DNA from: Psophocarpus tetragonolobus | Taxonomy: Eukaryota; Streptophyta; Magnoliopsida; Fabales; Fabaceae | DNA length: 64,000 nt | Assembly (NCBI GenBank): GCA_037954015.1 | Contig: JAYMYS010000035.1 | Span: 1,777,001 to 1,841,000 of the forward strand | Reading direction: 5' to 3' | Shown: piece after piece, positions 45,994 to 60,000 of the stretch | Numbering within the stretch: position 1 is the stretch's first letter | Layout of the letters: every line of letters begins with the position of its first letter | The notes under the pieces: model-generated | Seen by the model: only the letters and a program-made list of their open reading frames with translations | What the model was told of the DNA's origin: nothing | Databases searched by the model: none | Program-made: the position numbers and the translations under genes

Positions 45994-48900
45994 CTTCTTC
46001 CGCTTCTTCTGCTTACATTTCTTCTTCTTCCTCTTCTTCCATTTCTCTTCCTTCCACAACTTCTTCTTCCTTGCTTTCCGTCTTCTCCTTCCTCTTTTTC
46101 TCCATCCCCCACTTCTGTTGCTTCCCATTGTTGCTCTTCCTCTTCTTCTCCTTACCCCAAATCTTATGCTTACACTTATTCTTCTTCTTCCTCCTCTCCT
46201 CCAGATTCCACTTCTTCTGCTTCTTCTTCCCTTCCCTTCCCCTCCTTTTTCCTTTCTCCCTGTTCCAATTCTTCTTCTTCATCTCACCTCCTTCCACTAC
46301 TTCTTCTTCCTACTCTTGTTCACCTTCTTCAACTTCTTCACTTTCCACATCTTCTTCTTCTTATTTTCTTCTTCTTCTTCTTCCTCTACTTTTCTTTCTT
46401 CCACTTCTCCTGCCTCCTCTTGTTCTCTTTCTTCCACTTCTTCTTCATCCTCTCCTTTCCTTTCTTTTCTTCCTCTTCATCTCCTTCTTCTTCTTCCTTT
46501 CCTTCGTCATATCCCTCTTTTTCTCCTTCTTCTGCTTCCACTTGCATTTCTACCTCTTGTTCTCCTTCATCCACTTCTTCTGCATAATTCCCACTCTTTC
46601 AACTACTTTTCTTCTTCCTCTTATTCACATTCTTCCACCTCTACTACATCCACTTGTTCTTCTTCTTCCCTCTCTTCTCCTTCTTGCCCTTCTTCTGCCT
46701 ACACTACTTCTTCTTCCTTCCCTTCTTCTTCTCCTCTTGTTCCACTTCTTCTTCATCGCCTTTCCTTCCATTGCCTCTTCTTCCTCCTCTTGTTCTCCTT
46801 CTTCCACTTCTTGTCCATCATCCCCAGTCCGTCAACTACTTCTTCTTCTTCCTCTTGTTCACCTTCTTCCACCTCTACTACATCCACTTCTTCGTCCTCT
46901 TCGCTCTCTTCTCCTTCTTGCCCTTTTTCTGCCTACACTACTTCTTCTTCCTCCCCTTCTTCTTCTCCTCCTTGTTCCACTTCGTCTTCATCCCTTTTCC
47001 TTCCATTGCTTCTTCTTCCTCCTCTTTTTCTCATTCTTCCACTTCTTCTTCTTCTTCCCATTGTTCTCCTTCTTCCACTTAAAGTTTTTCCTTTTCTTCT
47101 CATTCTTCCAGTTCTTGTTCTTCTTCTTCTTCTCCTTCTGCCACCTCTTCTCGCTACTCCCGTTCTCCTTCTTCCACTTCTTCTTCTTCATCTCCTTTCA
47201 TTCCACTACTTCCTCCTATTCCTCTTATTCTCTCCTTCTACCACTTCTGCTACTTCTACTTTTTGTTCTTCTTCATTTTCGTCTCCTTCTTCCGCTTCTT
47301 CTGCTTACACTTCTTCTTCTTTCTCTTCTTCCATTTCTTCTCCTTCCACAACTTCTTCTTCTTTCCTTTCCGTCTTCTCCTTCCTCTTTTTCTCCATCCC
47401 CCACTTCTGTTTCCTCCCATTGTCGCTCTTCCTCTTCTTCTCCTTCCCCCAAATCTTATGCTTACACTTCTTCTTCTTCTTCCTCTTCTCCTCCAGATTC
47501 CATTTCTTCTGCTTCTTCTTCCCTTCCCTTCCCCTTCTTCTTCCTTTTCCTCCTTTTTTCCTTGTTCCAACTCTTCTTCTTCATCTCTCCTCTTTCCACT
47601 ACTTCTTCTTCCTCCTCTTGTTCACCTTCTTCACTTTCCACATCTTCTTCTTCTTCCTTTTCTTCTCCTTCTTGCACGTCTTCTCCTTCTTATGCTTCCA
47701 CTTACATTTCTACCTCTTATTCTCCTTCTTCCACTTCTCCTGCGTCCTCTTGTCTCTTTCTTCCACTTCTTCTACCCTCTCTTCTCCTTCTTACCCTTCT
47801 TCTGCCTACACTGCTTCTACTTCCTCCCCTTCTTCTTCTCCTCCTTGTTCGACTTCTTCTTCATCCCCTTTCCTTCCATTGCTTCTTCTTCCTCCTTTTT
47901 TCTCATTCTTCCACTTCTTCTTCTTCTTCTTCCTATTGTTCTCTTTCTTCCACTTGCATTGCTTCCTTTTCTTCTCGTTCTGCCACTTCTTCTTCTCCTT
48001 CTCCCACCTCGTCTTCCTCCTCCCATTCTCCTTCTTCCACTTCTTCTTCTTCATCTCCTTTCATTCCATTACTTCCTCCTATTCCTCTTATTCTCTCCTT
48101 CTACCACTTCTTCTACTTTTACTTGTTGTTCTTCTTCATTTTCGTCTCCTTCTTCCGCTTCTTCTGCTTACATTTCTTCTTCTTCCTCTTCTTCCATTTC
48201 TCTTCCTTCCACAACTTCTTCTTCCTTGCTTTCCGTCTTCTCCTTCCTCTTTTTCTCCATCCCCCACTTCTGTTGCTTCCCATTGTTGCTCTTCCTCTTC
48301 TTCTCCTTACCCCAAATCTTATGCTTACACTTATTCTTCTTCTTCCTCCTCTCCTCCAGATTCCACTTCTTCTGCTTCTTCTTCCCTTCCCTTCCCCTCC
48401 TTTTTCCTTTTCCTCCTTTTCTCCCTGTTCCAATTCTTCTTCTTCATCTCACCTCCTTCCACTACTTCTTCTTCCTACTCTTGTTCACCTTCTTCAACTT
48501 CTTCACTTTCCACATCTTCTTCTTCTTATTTTCTTCTTCTTCTTCTTCCTCTACTTTTCTTTCTTCCACTTCTCCTGCCTCCTCTTGTTCTCTTTCTTCC
48601 ACTTCTTCTTCATCCTCTCCTTTCCTTTCTTTTCTTCCTCTTCATCTCCTTCTTCTTCTTCCTTTCCTTCGTCATATCCCTCTTTTTCTCCTTCTTCTGC
48701 TTCCACTTGCCTTTCTACCTCTTGTTCTCCTTCATCCACTTCTTCTGCATAATTCCCACTCTTTCAACTACTTTTCTTCTTCCTCTTATTCACATTCTTC
48801 CACCTCTACTACATCCACTTGTTCTTCTTCTTCCCTCTCTTCTCCTTCTTGCCCTTCTTCTGCCTACACTACTTCTTCTTCCTTCCCTTCTTCTTCTCCT

Positions 48901-51900
48901 CTTGTTCCACTTCTTCTTCATCGCCTTTCCTTCCATTGCCTCTTCTTCCTCCTCTTGTTCTCCTTCTTCCACTTCTTGTCCATCATCCCCAGTCCGTCAA
49001 CTACTTCTTCTTCTTCCTCTTGTTCACCTTCTTCCACCTCTACTACATCCACTTCTTCGTCCTCTTCGCTCTCTTCTCCTTCTTGCCCTTTTTCTGCCTA
49101 CACTACTTCTTCTTCCTCCCCTTCTTCTTCTCCTCCTTGTTCCACTTCGTCTTCATCCCTTTTCCTTCCATTGCTTCTTCTTCCTCCTCTTTTTCTCATT
49201 CTTCCACTTCTTCTTCTTCTTCCCATTGTTCTCCTTCTTCCACTTAAAGTTTTTCCTTTTCTTCTCATTCTTCCAGTTCTTGTTCTTCTTCTTCTTCTCC
49301 TTCTGCCACCTCTTCTCGCTACTCCCGTTCTCCTTCTTCCACTTCTTCTTCTTCATCTCCTTTCATTCCACTACTTCCTCCTATTCCTCTTATTCTCTCC
49401 TTCTACCACTTCTGCTACTTCTACTTTTTGTTCTTCTTCATTTTCGTCTCCTTCTTCCGCTTCTTCTGCTTACACTTCTTCTTCTTTCTCTTCTTCCATT
49501 TCTTCTCCTTCCACAACTTCTTCTTCTTTCCTTTCCGTCTTCTCCTTCCTCTTTTTCTCCATCCCCCACTTCTGTTTCCTCCCATTGTCGCTCTTCCTCT
49601 TCTTCTCCTTCCCCCAAATCTTATGCTTACACTTCTTCTTCTTCTTCCTCTTCTCCTCCAGATTCCATTTCTTCTGCTTCTTCTTCCCTTCCCTTCCCCT
49701 TCTTCTTCCTTTTCCTCCTTTTTTCCTTGTTCCAACTCTTCTTCTTCATCTCTCCTCTTTCCACTACTTCTTCTTCCTCCTCTTGTTCACCTTCTTCACT
49801 TTCCACATCTTCTTCTTCTTCCTTTTCTTCTCCTTCTTGCACGTCTTCTCCTTCTTATGCTTCCACTTACATTTCTACCTCTTATTCTCCTTCTTCCACT
49901 TCTCCTGCGTCCTCTTGTCTCTTTCTTCCACTTCTTCTACCCTCTCTTCTCCTTCTTACCCTTCTTCTGCCTACACTGCTTCTACTTCCTCCCCTTCTTC
50001 TTCTCCTCCTTGTTCGACTTCTTCTTCATCCCCTTTCCTTCCATTGCTTCTTCTTCCTCCTTTTTTCTCATTCTTCCACTTCTTCTTCTTCTTCTTCCTA
50101 TTGTTCTCTTTCTTCCACTTGCATTGCTTCCTTTTCTTCTCGTTCTGCCACTTCTTCTTCTCCTTCTCCCACCTCGTCTTCCTCCTCCCATTCTCCTTCT
50201 TCCACTTCTTCTTCTTCATCTCCTTTCATTCCATTACTTCCTCCTATTCCTCTTATTCTCTCCTTCTACCACTTCTTCTACTTTTACTTGTTGTTCTTCT
50301 TCATTTTCGTCTCCTTCTTCCGCTTCTTCTGCTTACATTTCTTCTTCTTCCTCTTCTTCCATTTCTCTTCCTTCCACAACTTCTTCTTCCTTGCTTTCCG
50401 TCTTCTCCTTCCTCTTTTTCTCCATCCCCCACTTCTGTTGCTTCCCATTGTTGCTCTTCCTCTTCTTCTCCTTACCCCAAATCTTATGCTTACACTTATT
50501 CTTCTTCTTCCTCCTCTCCTCCAGATTCCACTTCTTCTGCTTCTTCTTCCCTTCCCTTCCCCTCCTTTTTCCTTTTCCTCCTTTTCTCCCTGTTCCAATT
50601 CTTCTTCTTCATCTCACCTCCTTCCACTACTTCTTCTTCCTACTCTTGTTCACCTTCTTCAACTTCTTCACTTTCCACATCTTCTTCTTCTTATTTTCTT
50701 CTTCTTCTTCTTCCTCTACTTTTCTTTCTTCCACTTCTCCTGCCTCCTCTTGTTCTCTTTCTTCCACTTCTTCTTCATCCTCTCCTTTCCTTTCTTTTCT
50801 TCCTCTTCATCTCCTTCTTCTTCTTCCTTTCCTTCGTCATATCCCTCTTTTTCTCCTTCTTCTGCTTCCACTTGCCTTTCTACCTCTTGTTCTCCTTCAT
50901 CCACTTCTTCTGCATAATTCCCACTCTTTCAACTACTTTTCTTCTTCCTCTTATTCACATTCTTCCACCTCTACTACATCCACTTGTTCTTCTTCTTCCC
51001 TCTCTTCTCCTTCTTGCCCTTCTTCTGCCTACACTACTTCTTCTTCCTTCCCTTCTTCTTCTCCTCTTGTTCCACTTCTTCTTCATCGCCTTTCCTTCCA
51101 TTGCCTCTTCTTCCTCCTCTTGTTCTCCTTCTTCCACTTCTTGTCCATCATCCCCAGTCCGTCAACTACTTCTTCTTCTTCCTCTTGTTCACCTTCTTCC
51201 ACCTCTACTACATCCACTTCTTCGTCCTCTTCGCTCTCTTCTCCTTCTTGCCCTTTTTCTGCCTACACTACTTCTTCTTCCTCCCCTTCTTCTTCTCCTC
51301 CTTGTTCCACTTCGTCTTCATCCCTTTTCCTTCCATTGCTTCTTCTTCCTCCTCTTTTTCTCATTCTTCCACTTCTTCTTCTTCTTCCCATTGTTCTCCT
51401 TCTTCCACTTAAAGTTCTTCCTTTTCTTCTCATTCTTCCAGTTCTTGTTCTTCTTCTTCTTCTCCTTCTGCCACCTCTTCTCGCTACTCCCGTTCTCCTT
51501 CTTCCACTTCTTCTTCTTCATCTCCTTTCATTCCACTACTTCCTCCTATTCCTCTTATTCTCTCCTTCTACCACTTCTGCTACTTCTACTTTTTGTTCTT
51601 CTTCATTTTCGTCTCCTTCTTCCGCTTCTTCTGCTTACACTTCTTCTTCTTTCTCTTCTTCCATTTCTTCTCCTTCCACAACTTCTTCTTCTTTCCTTTC
51701 CGTCTTCTCCTTCCTCTTTTTCTCCATCCCCCACTTCTGTTTCCTCCCATTGTCGCTCTTCCTCTTCTTCTCCTTCCCCCAAATCTTATGCTTACACTTC
51801 TTCTTCTTCTTCCTCTTCTCCTCCAGATTCCATTTCTTCTGCTTCTTCTTCCCTTCCCTTCCCCTTCTTCTTCCTTTTCCTCCTTTTTTCCTTGTTCCAA

Positions 51901-54035
51901 CTCTTCTTCTTCATCTCTCCTCTTTCCACTACTTCTTCTTCCTCCTCTTGTTCACCTTCTTCACTTTCCACATCTTCTTCTTCTTCCTTTTCTTCTCCTT
52001 CTTGCACGTCTTCTCCTTCTTCTGCTTCCACTTACATTTCTACCTCTTATTCTCCTTCTTCCACTTCTCCTGCGTCCTCTTGTCTCTTTCTTCCACTTCT
52101 TCTACCCTCTCTTCTCCTTCTTACCCTTCTTCTGCCTACACTGCTTCTACTTCCTCCCCTTCTTCTTCTCCTCCTTGTTCGACTTCTTCTTCATCCCCTT
52201 TCCTTCCATTGCTTCTTCTTCCTCCTTTTTTCTCATTCTTCCACTTCTTCTTCTTCTTCTTCCTATTGTTCTCTTTCTTCCACTTGCATTGCTTCCTTTT
52301 CTTCTCGTTCTGCCACTTCTTCTTCTCCTTCTCCCACCTCGTCTTCCTCCTCCCATTCTCCTTCTTCCACTTCTTCTTCTTCATCTCCTTTCATTCCATT
52401 ACTTCCTCCTATTCCTCTTATTCTCTCCTTCTACCACTTCTTCTACTTTTACTTGTTGTTCTTCTTCGTTTTCGTCTCCTTCTTCCGCTTCTTCTGCTTA
52501 CATTTCTTCTTCTTCCTCTTCTTCCATTTCTCTTCCTTCCACAACTTCTTCTTCCTTGCTTTCCGTCTTCTCCTTCCTCTTTTTCTCCATCCCCCACTTC
52601 TGTTGCTTCCCATTGTTGCTCTTCCTCTTCTTCTCCTTACCCCAAATCTTATGCTTACACTTATTCTTCTTCTTCCTCCTCTCCTCCAGATTCCACTTCT
52701 TCTGCTTCTTCTTCCCTTCCCTTCCCCTCCTTTTTCCTTTTCCTCCTTTTCTCCCTGTTCCAATTCTTCTTCTTCATCTCACCTCCTTCCACTACTTCTT
52801 CTTCCTACTCTTGTTCACCTTCTTCAACTTCTTCACTTTCCACATCTTCTTCTTCTTATTTTCTTCTTCTTCTTCTTCCTCTACTTTTCTTTCTTCCACT
52901 TCTCCTGCCTCCTCTTGTTCTCTTTCTTCCACTTCTTCTTCATCCTCTCCTTTCCTTTCTTTTCTTCCTCTTCATCTCCTTCTTCTTCTTCCTTTCCTTC
53001 GTCATATCCCTCTTTTTCTCCTTCTTCTGCTTCCACTTGCCTTTCTACCTCTTGTTCTCCTTCATCCACTTCTTCTGCATAATTCCCACTCTTTCAACTA
53101 CTTTTCTTCTTCCTCTTATTCACATTCTTCCACCTCTACTACATCCACTTGTTCTTCTTCTTCCCTCTCTTCTCCTTCTTGCCCTTCTTCTGCCTACACT
53201 ACTTCTTCTTCCTTCCCTTCTTCTTCTCCTCTTGTTCCACTTCTTCTTCATCGCCTTTCCTTCCATTGCCTCTTCTTCCTCCTCTTGTTCTCCTTCTTCC
53301 ACTTCTTGTCCATCATCCCCAGTCCGTCAACTACTTCTTCTTCTTCCTCTTGTTCACCTTCTTCCACCTCTACTACATCCACTTCTTCGTCCTCTTCGCT
53401 CTCTTCTCCTTCTTGCCCTTTTTCTGCCTACACTACTTCTTCTTCCTCCCCTTCTTCTTCTCCTCCTTGTTCCACTTCGTCTTCATCCCTTTTCCTTCCA
53501 TTGCTTCTTCATCCTCCTCTTTTTCTCATTCTTCCACTTCTTCTTCTTCTTCCCATTGTTCTCCTTCTTCCACTTAAAGTTCTTCCTTTTCTTCTCATTC
53601 TTCCAGTTCTTGTTCTTCTTCTTCTTCTCCTTCTGCCACCTCTTCTCGCTACTCCCGTTCTCCTTCTTCCACTTCTTCTTCTTCATCTCCTTTCATTCCA
53701 CTACTTCCTCCTATTCCTCTTATTCTCTCCTTCTACCACTTCTGCTACTTCTACTTTTTGTCCTTCTTCATTTTCGTCTCCTTCTTCCGCTTCTTCTGCT
53801 TACACTTCTTCTTCTTTCTCTTCTTCCATTTCTTCTCCTTCCACAACTTCTTCTTTCCTTTCCGTCTTCTCCTTCCTCTTTTTCTCCATCCCCCACTTCT
53901 GTTTCCTCCCATTGTCGCTCTTCCTCTTCTTCTCCTTCCCCCAAATCTTATGCTTACACTTCTTCTTCTTCTTCCTCTTCTCCTCCAGATTCCATTTCTT
54001 CTGCTTCTTCTTCCCTTCCCTTCCCCTTCTTCTTC
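45994..54035. repeat. Higher-order repeat: 2165-bp unit, about 3.7 copies
   Basis: The marker TGCATAATTCCCACTCTTTC appears near 46580, 48745, 50910 and 53075, and all surrounding sequence repeats at the same 2165-bp step. The first unit is 10 bp shorter because of a deletion near 46255. Units differ at only scattered bases: CTTGCATTTC in unit 1 against CTTGCCTTTC later; AAAGTTTTTCC in units 1-2 against AAAGTTCTTCC in 3-4; CTTCTTCATCCTCC only in unit 4. The fourth unit breaks off near 54035. 2165 bp is about two monomers, so this is a dimeric higher-order repeat of recent origin. Confidence 0.9.
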
Positions 54036-57000
54036 CCTTCCCTTCCCCTTCTTCTTCCATTTCATCTCCTTCTTCTTCTTCCTTTCCTTCGTCATATCCC
54101 TCTCTTTCTCCTTCTTCGGCTTCCACTTGCATTTCTACCTCTTGTTCTCCTTCTTCCACTTCTTCTCCATCATCCCCACTCCTTCAACTACTTCTTCTTC
54201 TTCCTCTTATTCACGTTCTTCCACCTCTACTACATCCACTTCTTCTTCTTCTTCCCACTCTTCTCCTTCTTCCTTTCTTCTTCTTACACTACTTCTTCTT
54301 CCTCCCCTTCTTCTTCTCCTCCTTGTTCCACTTCTTTTTTATTCCCCTTTCCTTCCATTGCTTCTTCTTCCTCCTCTTTTTCTCATTCTTCCACTTCTTC
54401 TTCTTCTTCCTATTGTTCTCCTTCTTCAACTTGCACTTCTTCCTTTTCTTCTCGTTCTTCCACTTCTTCTTCTTCCTCTTCGTCTCCTTCTGCCACCTCT
54501 TCTTCCTCCTCCTGTTCTCCTTCGTACATGTTGTTCTTCTTCATTTTCGTCTCCTTCTTCCGCTTCTTCTGCCTAAACTTCTTCTTCTTCCTCTTCTTCC
54601 ATTTCTTCTCCTTCCTCTTTTTCTCAATCCCCCACTTCTGTTCTTCCCATTGTTGCTTACACTTCTTCTTCTTCCATTTCTTCTCCTTCCACAACTTCTT
54701 CTTTCCTTCTGTCTTCCTTCCTCTTTTTCTCCATCCCCCACTTCTGTTGCTTCCCATTGTTGCTCTTTCTCTTCCTCTCCTTCCCCCAAATCTTATGCTT
54801 ACACTTCTTCTTCTTCTTCCTCTTCTCCTCCAAATTCCAGTTCTTCTGCTTCTTCTTCCCTTCCCTTCCCCTTCTTCTTCCTTTTCCTCCTTTTCCCCTT
54901 GTTCCAATTCTTCTTCTTCATCTCACCTCCTTCCACCACTTTTTCTTCCTCCTATTGTTCACCTTCTTCAACTTCTCCATTATCGACATCTTCTTCTTCT
55001 TCCTTTTGTTCTGCTTCTTCCACTTCTTCTAGTTACTCTCCTTCCTCTTCCTCTTCTTATCTTTCTTCCAGTTCTCCTGCCTCCTCTTGTTCTCTTTCTT
55101 TCACTTCTTCTTCTTCATCCTCTCCTTTCCTTTCTTTTCTTCTGCTTCATCTCCTCCTTCTTCTTCCTTTCCTTCGTGATATCCCTCTTTTTCTCCTTCT
55201 TCTGCTTCCACTTGCATTTCTACCTCTTGTTCTCCTTCTTCCACTTCTTATCCATCATCCCTACTCCTTCAACTACTTCATGTTCTTCCTCTTACTCACC
55301 TTCTTCCACTTCTACTACATCCACTTGTTCTCCTTCTTCAAATTCTTCTCCATTATCCCCACTCCGTCAACTACTTCTTCTTCTTCCTCTTGTTCACCTT
55401 CTTCCACTTTTACTACATCCACTTCTTCTTCTTCTTCCCTCTCTTCTCCTTCTTGCCCTTCTTCTACCTACACTATTTCTTCGTCCTCCCCTTCTTCTTC
55501 TCCTCCTTGTTCCACTCCTTCTTCATCCCCTTTCTTTCCATTGCTTCTTCTTCCTCCTCTTTTTCTCATTCTTCCACCTCTACTTCTTCCTATTGTTCTC
55601 CTTCTTCCACTTGCACTTCTTCCTTTTCTTCGCGTTCTTCCACTTCTACTTCTTCCTCTTCTTCTCCTTCTGCCACCTCTTCTCCCCCCTCCCGTTCTAC
55701 TTCTTCCACTTCTTCTTCTTCATCTCCTTTCATTCCACTACTTCCTCCTATTCCTCTTATTCTCTCCTTCTACCACTTCTTCTACTTCTACTTGTTGTTC
55801 TATTTCATTTTCGTCTCCTTCTTCCGCTTCTTCTGCTTACAGTTCTTCTTCTTCCTCTTCTTCCATTTCTTCTCCTTCCATAACTTCTTCTTCTTTCCTT
55901 TCCATCTCCTCCTTCCTCTTTTTCTCCATCCCCCACTTCTGTTGCTTCCCATTGTTGCTCTTCCTCTTCTTCTCCTTCCCCCAAATCTTATGCTTACACT
56001 TCTTCTTCTTTTTCCTCTTCTCCTCCAGATTGCACTTCTTCTGCTTCTTCTTCCCTTCCTTTCCCCTCCTTCTTCCTTTTCCTCCTTTTCTCCTTGTTCC
56101 AATTCTTCTTCTTCATCTCACCTCCTTCCACTACTTCTTCTTCCTCCTCTTGTTCACCTTCTTCAACTTCTTAACTTTCCACATCTTCGTCTTCTTCCCC
56201 TTTTTCTCCTCCTTCTTGCACTTCTGCTTCATCCCCTTTCCTTACATTGCTTCTTCTTCCTCCTCTTTTTCTCATTCTTCCACATCGTCTTCTTCTTCCT
56301 CTTCTTCTCCTTCTGCCACCTCTTCTCCCTCCCCCCGTTCTCCTTCTTCCACTTCTTCTTCTTCATCTCCTTTCATTCCACTACTTCCTCCTATTCCTCT
56401 TATTCTCTCCTTCTACCACTTCTTCTAATTCTACTTTTTGTTCTTCTTCATTTTCGTCTCCTTCGTCTGCTTACACTTCTTCTCCTTCCACAACTTCTTC
56501 TTCTTTCCTTTCCGTCTTCTCCTTCCTCTTTTTCTCCATCCCCCACTTCTGTTGCTTCCCATTGTTGCTCTTCCTCTTCTCGTCCATCCACCAAATCTTA
56601 TGCTTACACTTCTGCTTCTTCTTCCTCTTCTCCTCCAGATTCCACTTCTTCTGCTTCTTCTTCCCTTCCCTTCCCCTTGTTCTTCCTTTTTCTCCTTTTC
56701 TCCTTGTTCCAATTCTTCTTCTATATCTCACCTCCTTCCACTACTTCTTCTTCCTCCTCTTGTTCACCTTCTTCACTTTCCACATCTTCTACTTATTCCT
56801 TTTCTTCTCCTTCTTCCACTTCTACTAGTTACTCTCCTTCTTCTTCCTCTTCTTATCTTTCTTCCACTTCTCCTGCGTCCTCTTGTTCTCTTTCTTCCAC
56901 TTCCTCTTCATCTTCTCCTTTCCTTTCTTTTCTTCCTCTTCGTCTCCTTCTTTTCTTCCTTTCTTTCGTCATATCCCTCTTTTTCTCCTTCTTCTGCTTC

Positions 57001-60000
57001 CACTTGCATTTCTACCTCTTATTCTCCTTCTTCCACTTCTCCTGCGTCCTCTTGTTCTCTTTCTTCCACTTCTTCTACCCTCTCTTCTCCTTCTTACCCT
57101 TCTTCTGCCTACACTGCTTCTACTTCCTCCCCTTCTTCTTCTCCTCCTTGTTCCACTTCTTCTTCATCCCCTTTCCTTCCATTGCTTCTTCGTTCTCCTC
57201 TTTTTCTCATTCTTCCACTTGCACTTCTTCCTTTTCTTCTCGTTCTTCAACTTCTTCTTCTTCCACTTCTTCTTCTTCATCTCCTTTCATTCCACTACTT
57301 CCTCCTATTCCTCTTATTCTCTCCTTCTACCACTTCTTCTAATTCTACTTTTTGTTCTTCTTCATTTTCGTCTCCTTCGTCTGCTTACACTTCTTCTCCT
57401 TCCACAACTTTTTCGTCTTTACTTTCCCTCTTCTCCTTCCTCTTTTTCTCCATCCCCCACTTTTGTTGGTTCCCATTGTTGCTCTTCCTTTTCTTCTCCT
57501 TCCCCCAAATCTTATGCTTACAGTTCTTCTTCTTCTTCCTCTTCTCCTCTAGATTCCACTTCTTCTGCTTCTTTTTCCGTTCCCTTCCCCTCCTTCTTCC
57601 TTTTCCTCCTTTTCTCCTTGTTCCAATTCTTCTGCTTCATCTCACCTCCTTCCACTACTTCTTCTTCCTCCTCTCCTTCACCTTCTTCACTTTCCACATC
57701 TTCTTCTTCTTCCTTTTCTTCTCCTTCTTCCACTTCTTCCAATTACTCTCCTTCTTCTTCCTCTTCTTATCTTTCTTCCACTTCTCCTGCCTCCTCTTGT
57801 TCTCTTTCTTGCACTTCTTCTTCATCCTCTCCTTTCCTTTCTTTTCTTCCTCTTCATCTCCTTCTTCTTCTTCCTTTCCTTCGTCATATCCCTCTTTTTC
57901 TCCTTCTTCTGCTTCCACTTGCATTTCTACCTCTTGTTCTCCTTCTTCCACTTCTTGTCCTTCATCCCCACTCCTTCAACTACTTCTTCTTCTTCCTCTT
58001 GTTCACCTTCTTCCACCTCTACTACATCCACTTCTTCTTCTTCATCCCTCTCTTCTCCTTCTTGCCCTTCTTCTGCCTACACTACTTCTTCTTCCTCCCC
58101 TTCTTCTTCTCCTTCATGTTCCACTTCTTTTTCATCCCTTTTCCTTCCATTGCTTCTTCTTCCTCCTCTTTTTCTCATTCTTCCACTTCTTCTTCTTCTT
58201 CCTATTGTTCTCCTTCTTCCACTTGCACGTCTTCCTTTTCTTCTCGTTCTTCCACTTCTTCTTCTTCCTCTTCTTCTCCTTCTGCCACCTCTTCTTCCTC
58301 TCACGTTCTCCTTCTTCCACTTCTTCTTCTTCATCTCGTTTCATTCCACTGCTTCCTCCTATTCCTCTTATTCTCTCCTTCTACCACTTCTTCTACTTCT
58401 ACTTGTTGTTCATCTTCATTTTTGTCTCCTTCTTCCGCTTCTTCTGCTTACACTTCTTGACCTTCCACAACTTCTTCTTCTTCCTTTCCGTCTTCTCCTT
58501 CCTCTTTTTCTCCATCCCCCACTTCTGTTGCTTCCCATTGTTGCTCTTCCTCTTCTTCTCGTTCCGCCAGATAATATGCTTACACTTCTTCTCCTTCTTC
58601 CTCTTCTCCTCCAGATTCTACTTCTTCTGCTTCTTCTTCCCTTCCCTTCCCCTCCTTCTTCCTTTTCCTCCTTTTCTCCTTGTTCCAATTCTTCTTCTTC
58701 ATCTCACCTCCTTCCACTACTTCTTCTTCCTCCTCTTCTTCACCTTCTTCACTTTCCACTTCTTCTTCTTCTTCCTTTTCTTCTCCTTCTTCCACCTCTT
58801 CTAGTTACTCTCCTTCTTCTTCCTCTTCTTATCTTTTTGCACTTCTGCTGCCTCCTCTTGTTCTCTTTTTTCCATTTCTTCTTCATCCTTTCCTTTCCTT
58901 TCTTTTCTTCCTCTTAATCTCCTTCTTCTTCTTCCTTTCCTTCGTCATATCCCTCTTTTCCTCCTTCTTCTGCTTCCACTTGCATTTCTACCTCTTGTTC
59001 TCCGTCTTCCACTTCTTCTCCATCATCCCCACTCCTTCAACTACTTCTTCTTCTTCCTCTTGTTCTCCTTCTTCAACCTCTACTACATCCACTTCTTCTT
59101 CGTCTTCGCTCTCTTCTCCTTCTTGCCCTTTTTCTGTCTACACTACTTCTTCTTCCTCCCCTTCTTCTTCTCCTCCTTGTTCCACTTCTTCTTCATCCCC
59201 TTTCCTTCCATTGCTTCTTCTTCCTCCTCTTTTTCTCATGCTTCCACTTCTTCTTCTTCTTCCTATTGTTCTCCTTCTTCCACTTGAAGTTCTTCCTTTT
59301 CTTATCGTTCTTCCAGTTCTTGTTCTTCCTCTTCTTCTCCTTCTGCCACCTCTTCTCGCTCCTCCCGATCTCCTTCTTCCACTTCTTCTTCTTCATCTCC
59401 TTTCATTCCACTACTTCCTCCTATTCCTCTTATTCTCTTCTTCTACCACTTCTGCTACTTCTACTTGTTGTTCTTCTTCATTTTCGTCTCCTTCTTCCGC
59501 TTCTTCTGCTTACACTTCTTCTTCTTCCTCTTCTTCCATTTTTTCTCCTTCCACAACTTCTTCTTCTTTCCTTTTCGGCTTCTCCTTCCTCTTTTTCTCC
59601 GTCCCCCACTTCTGTTGCTTCCCATTGTTACTCTTCCTCTTCTTCTCCTTCCCCCAAATCTTATGCTTACACTTTTTCTTCTTCTTCCTCTTCTCCTCTA
59701 GATTGCACTTCTTCAGCTTCTTCTTCCCTTCCCTTCCCTTCCCCTTCTTCTTCCTTTTCCTCCTTTTCTCCTTGTTCCAATTCATCTTCTTCATCTCACC
59801 TCCTTCCACTACTTCTTCTTCCCCCTCTTGTTCACCTTCTTCACTTTCCACATCTTCTTCTTCTTCCTTTTCTTCTCCTTCTTCCACTTCTTCTAGTTAC
59901 TCTCCTTCTTCTTCCTCTTCTTATCTTTCTTCCACTTCTCCTGCCACCTCTTGTTCTCTTTCTTCCACTTCTTCTTCATCCTCTCCTTTCCTTCCTTTTC

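Noticed and set aside
43703..50917. A 2404-codon open frame, serine/leucine/phenylalanine-rich, as a giant protein gene
   Set aside because: It lies wholly in CT satellite, overlaps other long frames on the same strand, repeats every 2165 bp, has no domain and is explained by the lack of purines for stop codons.
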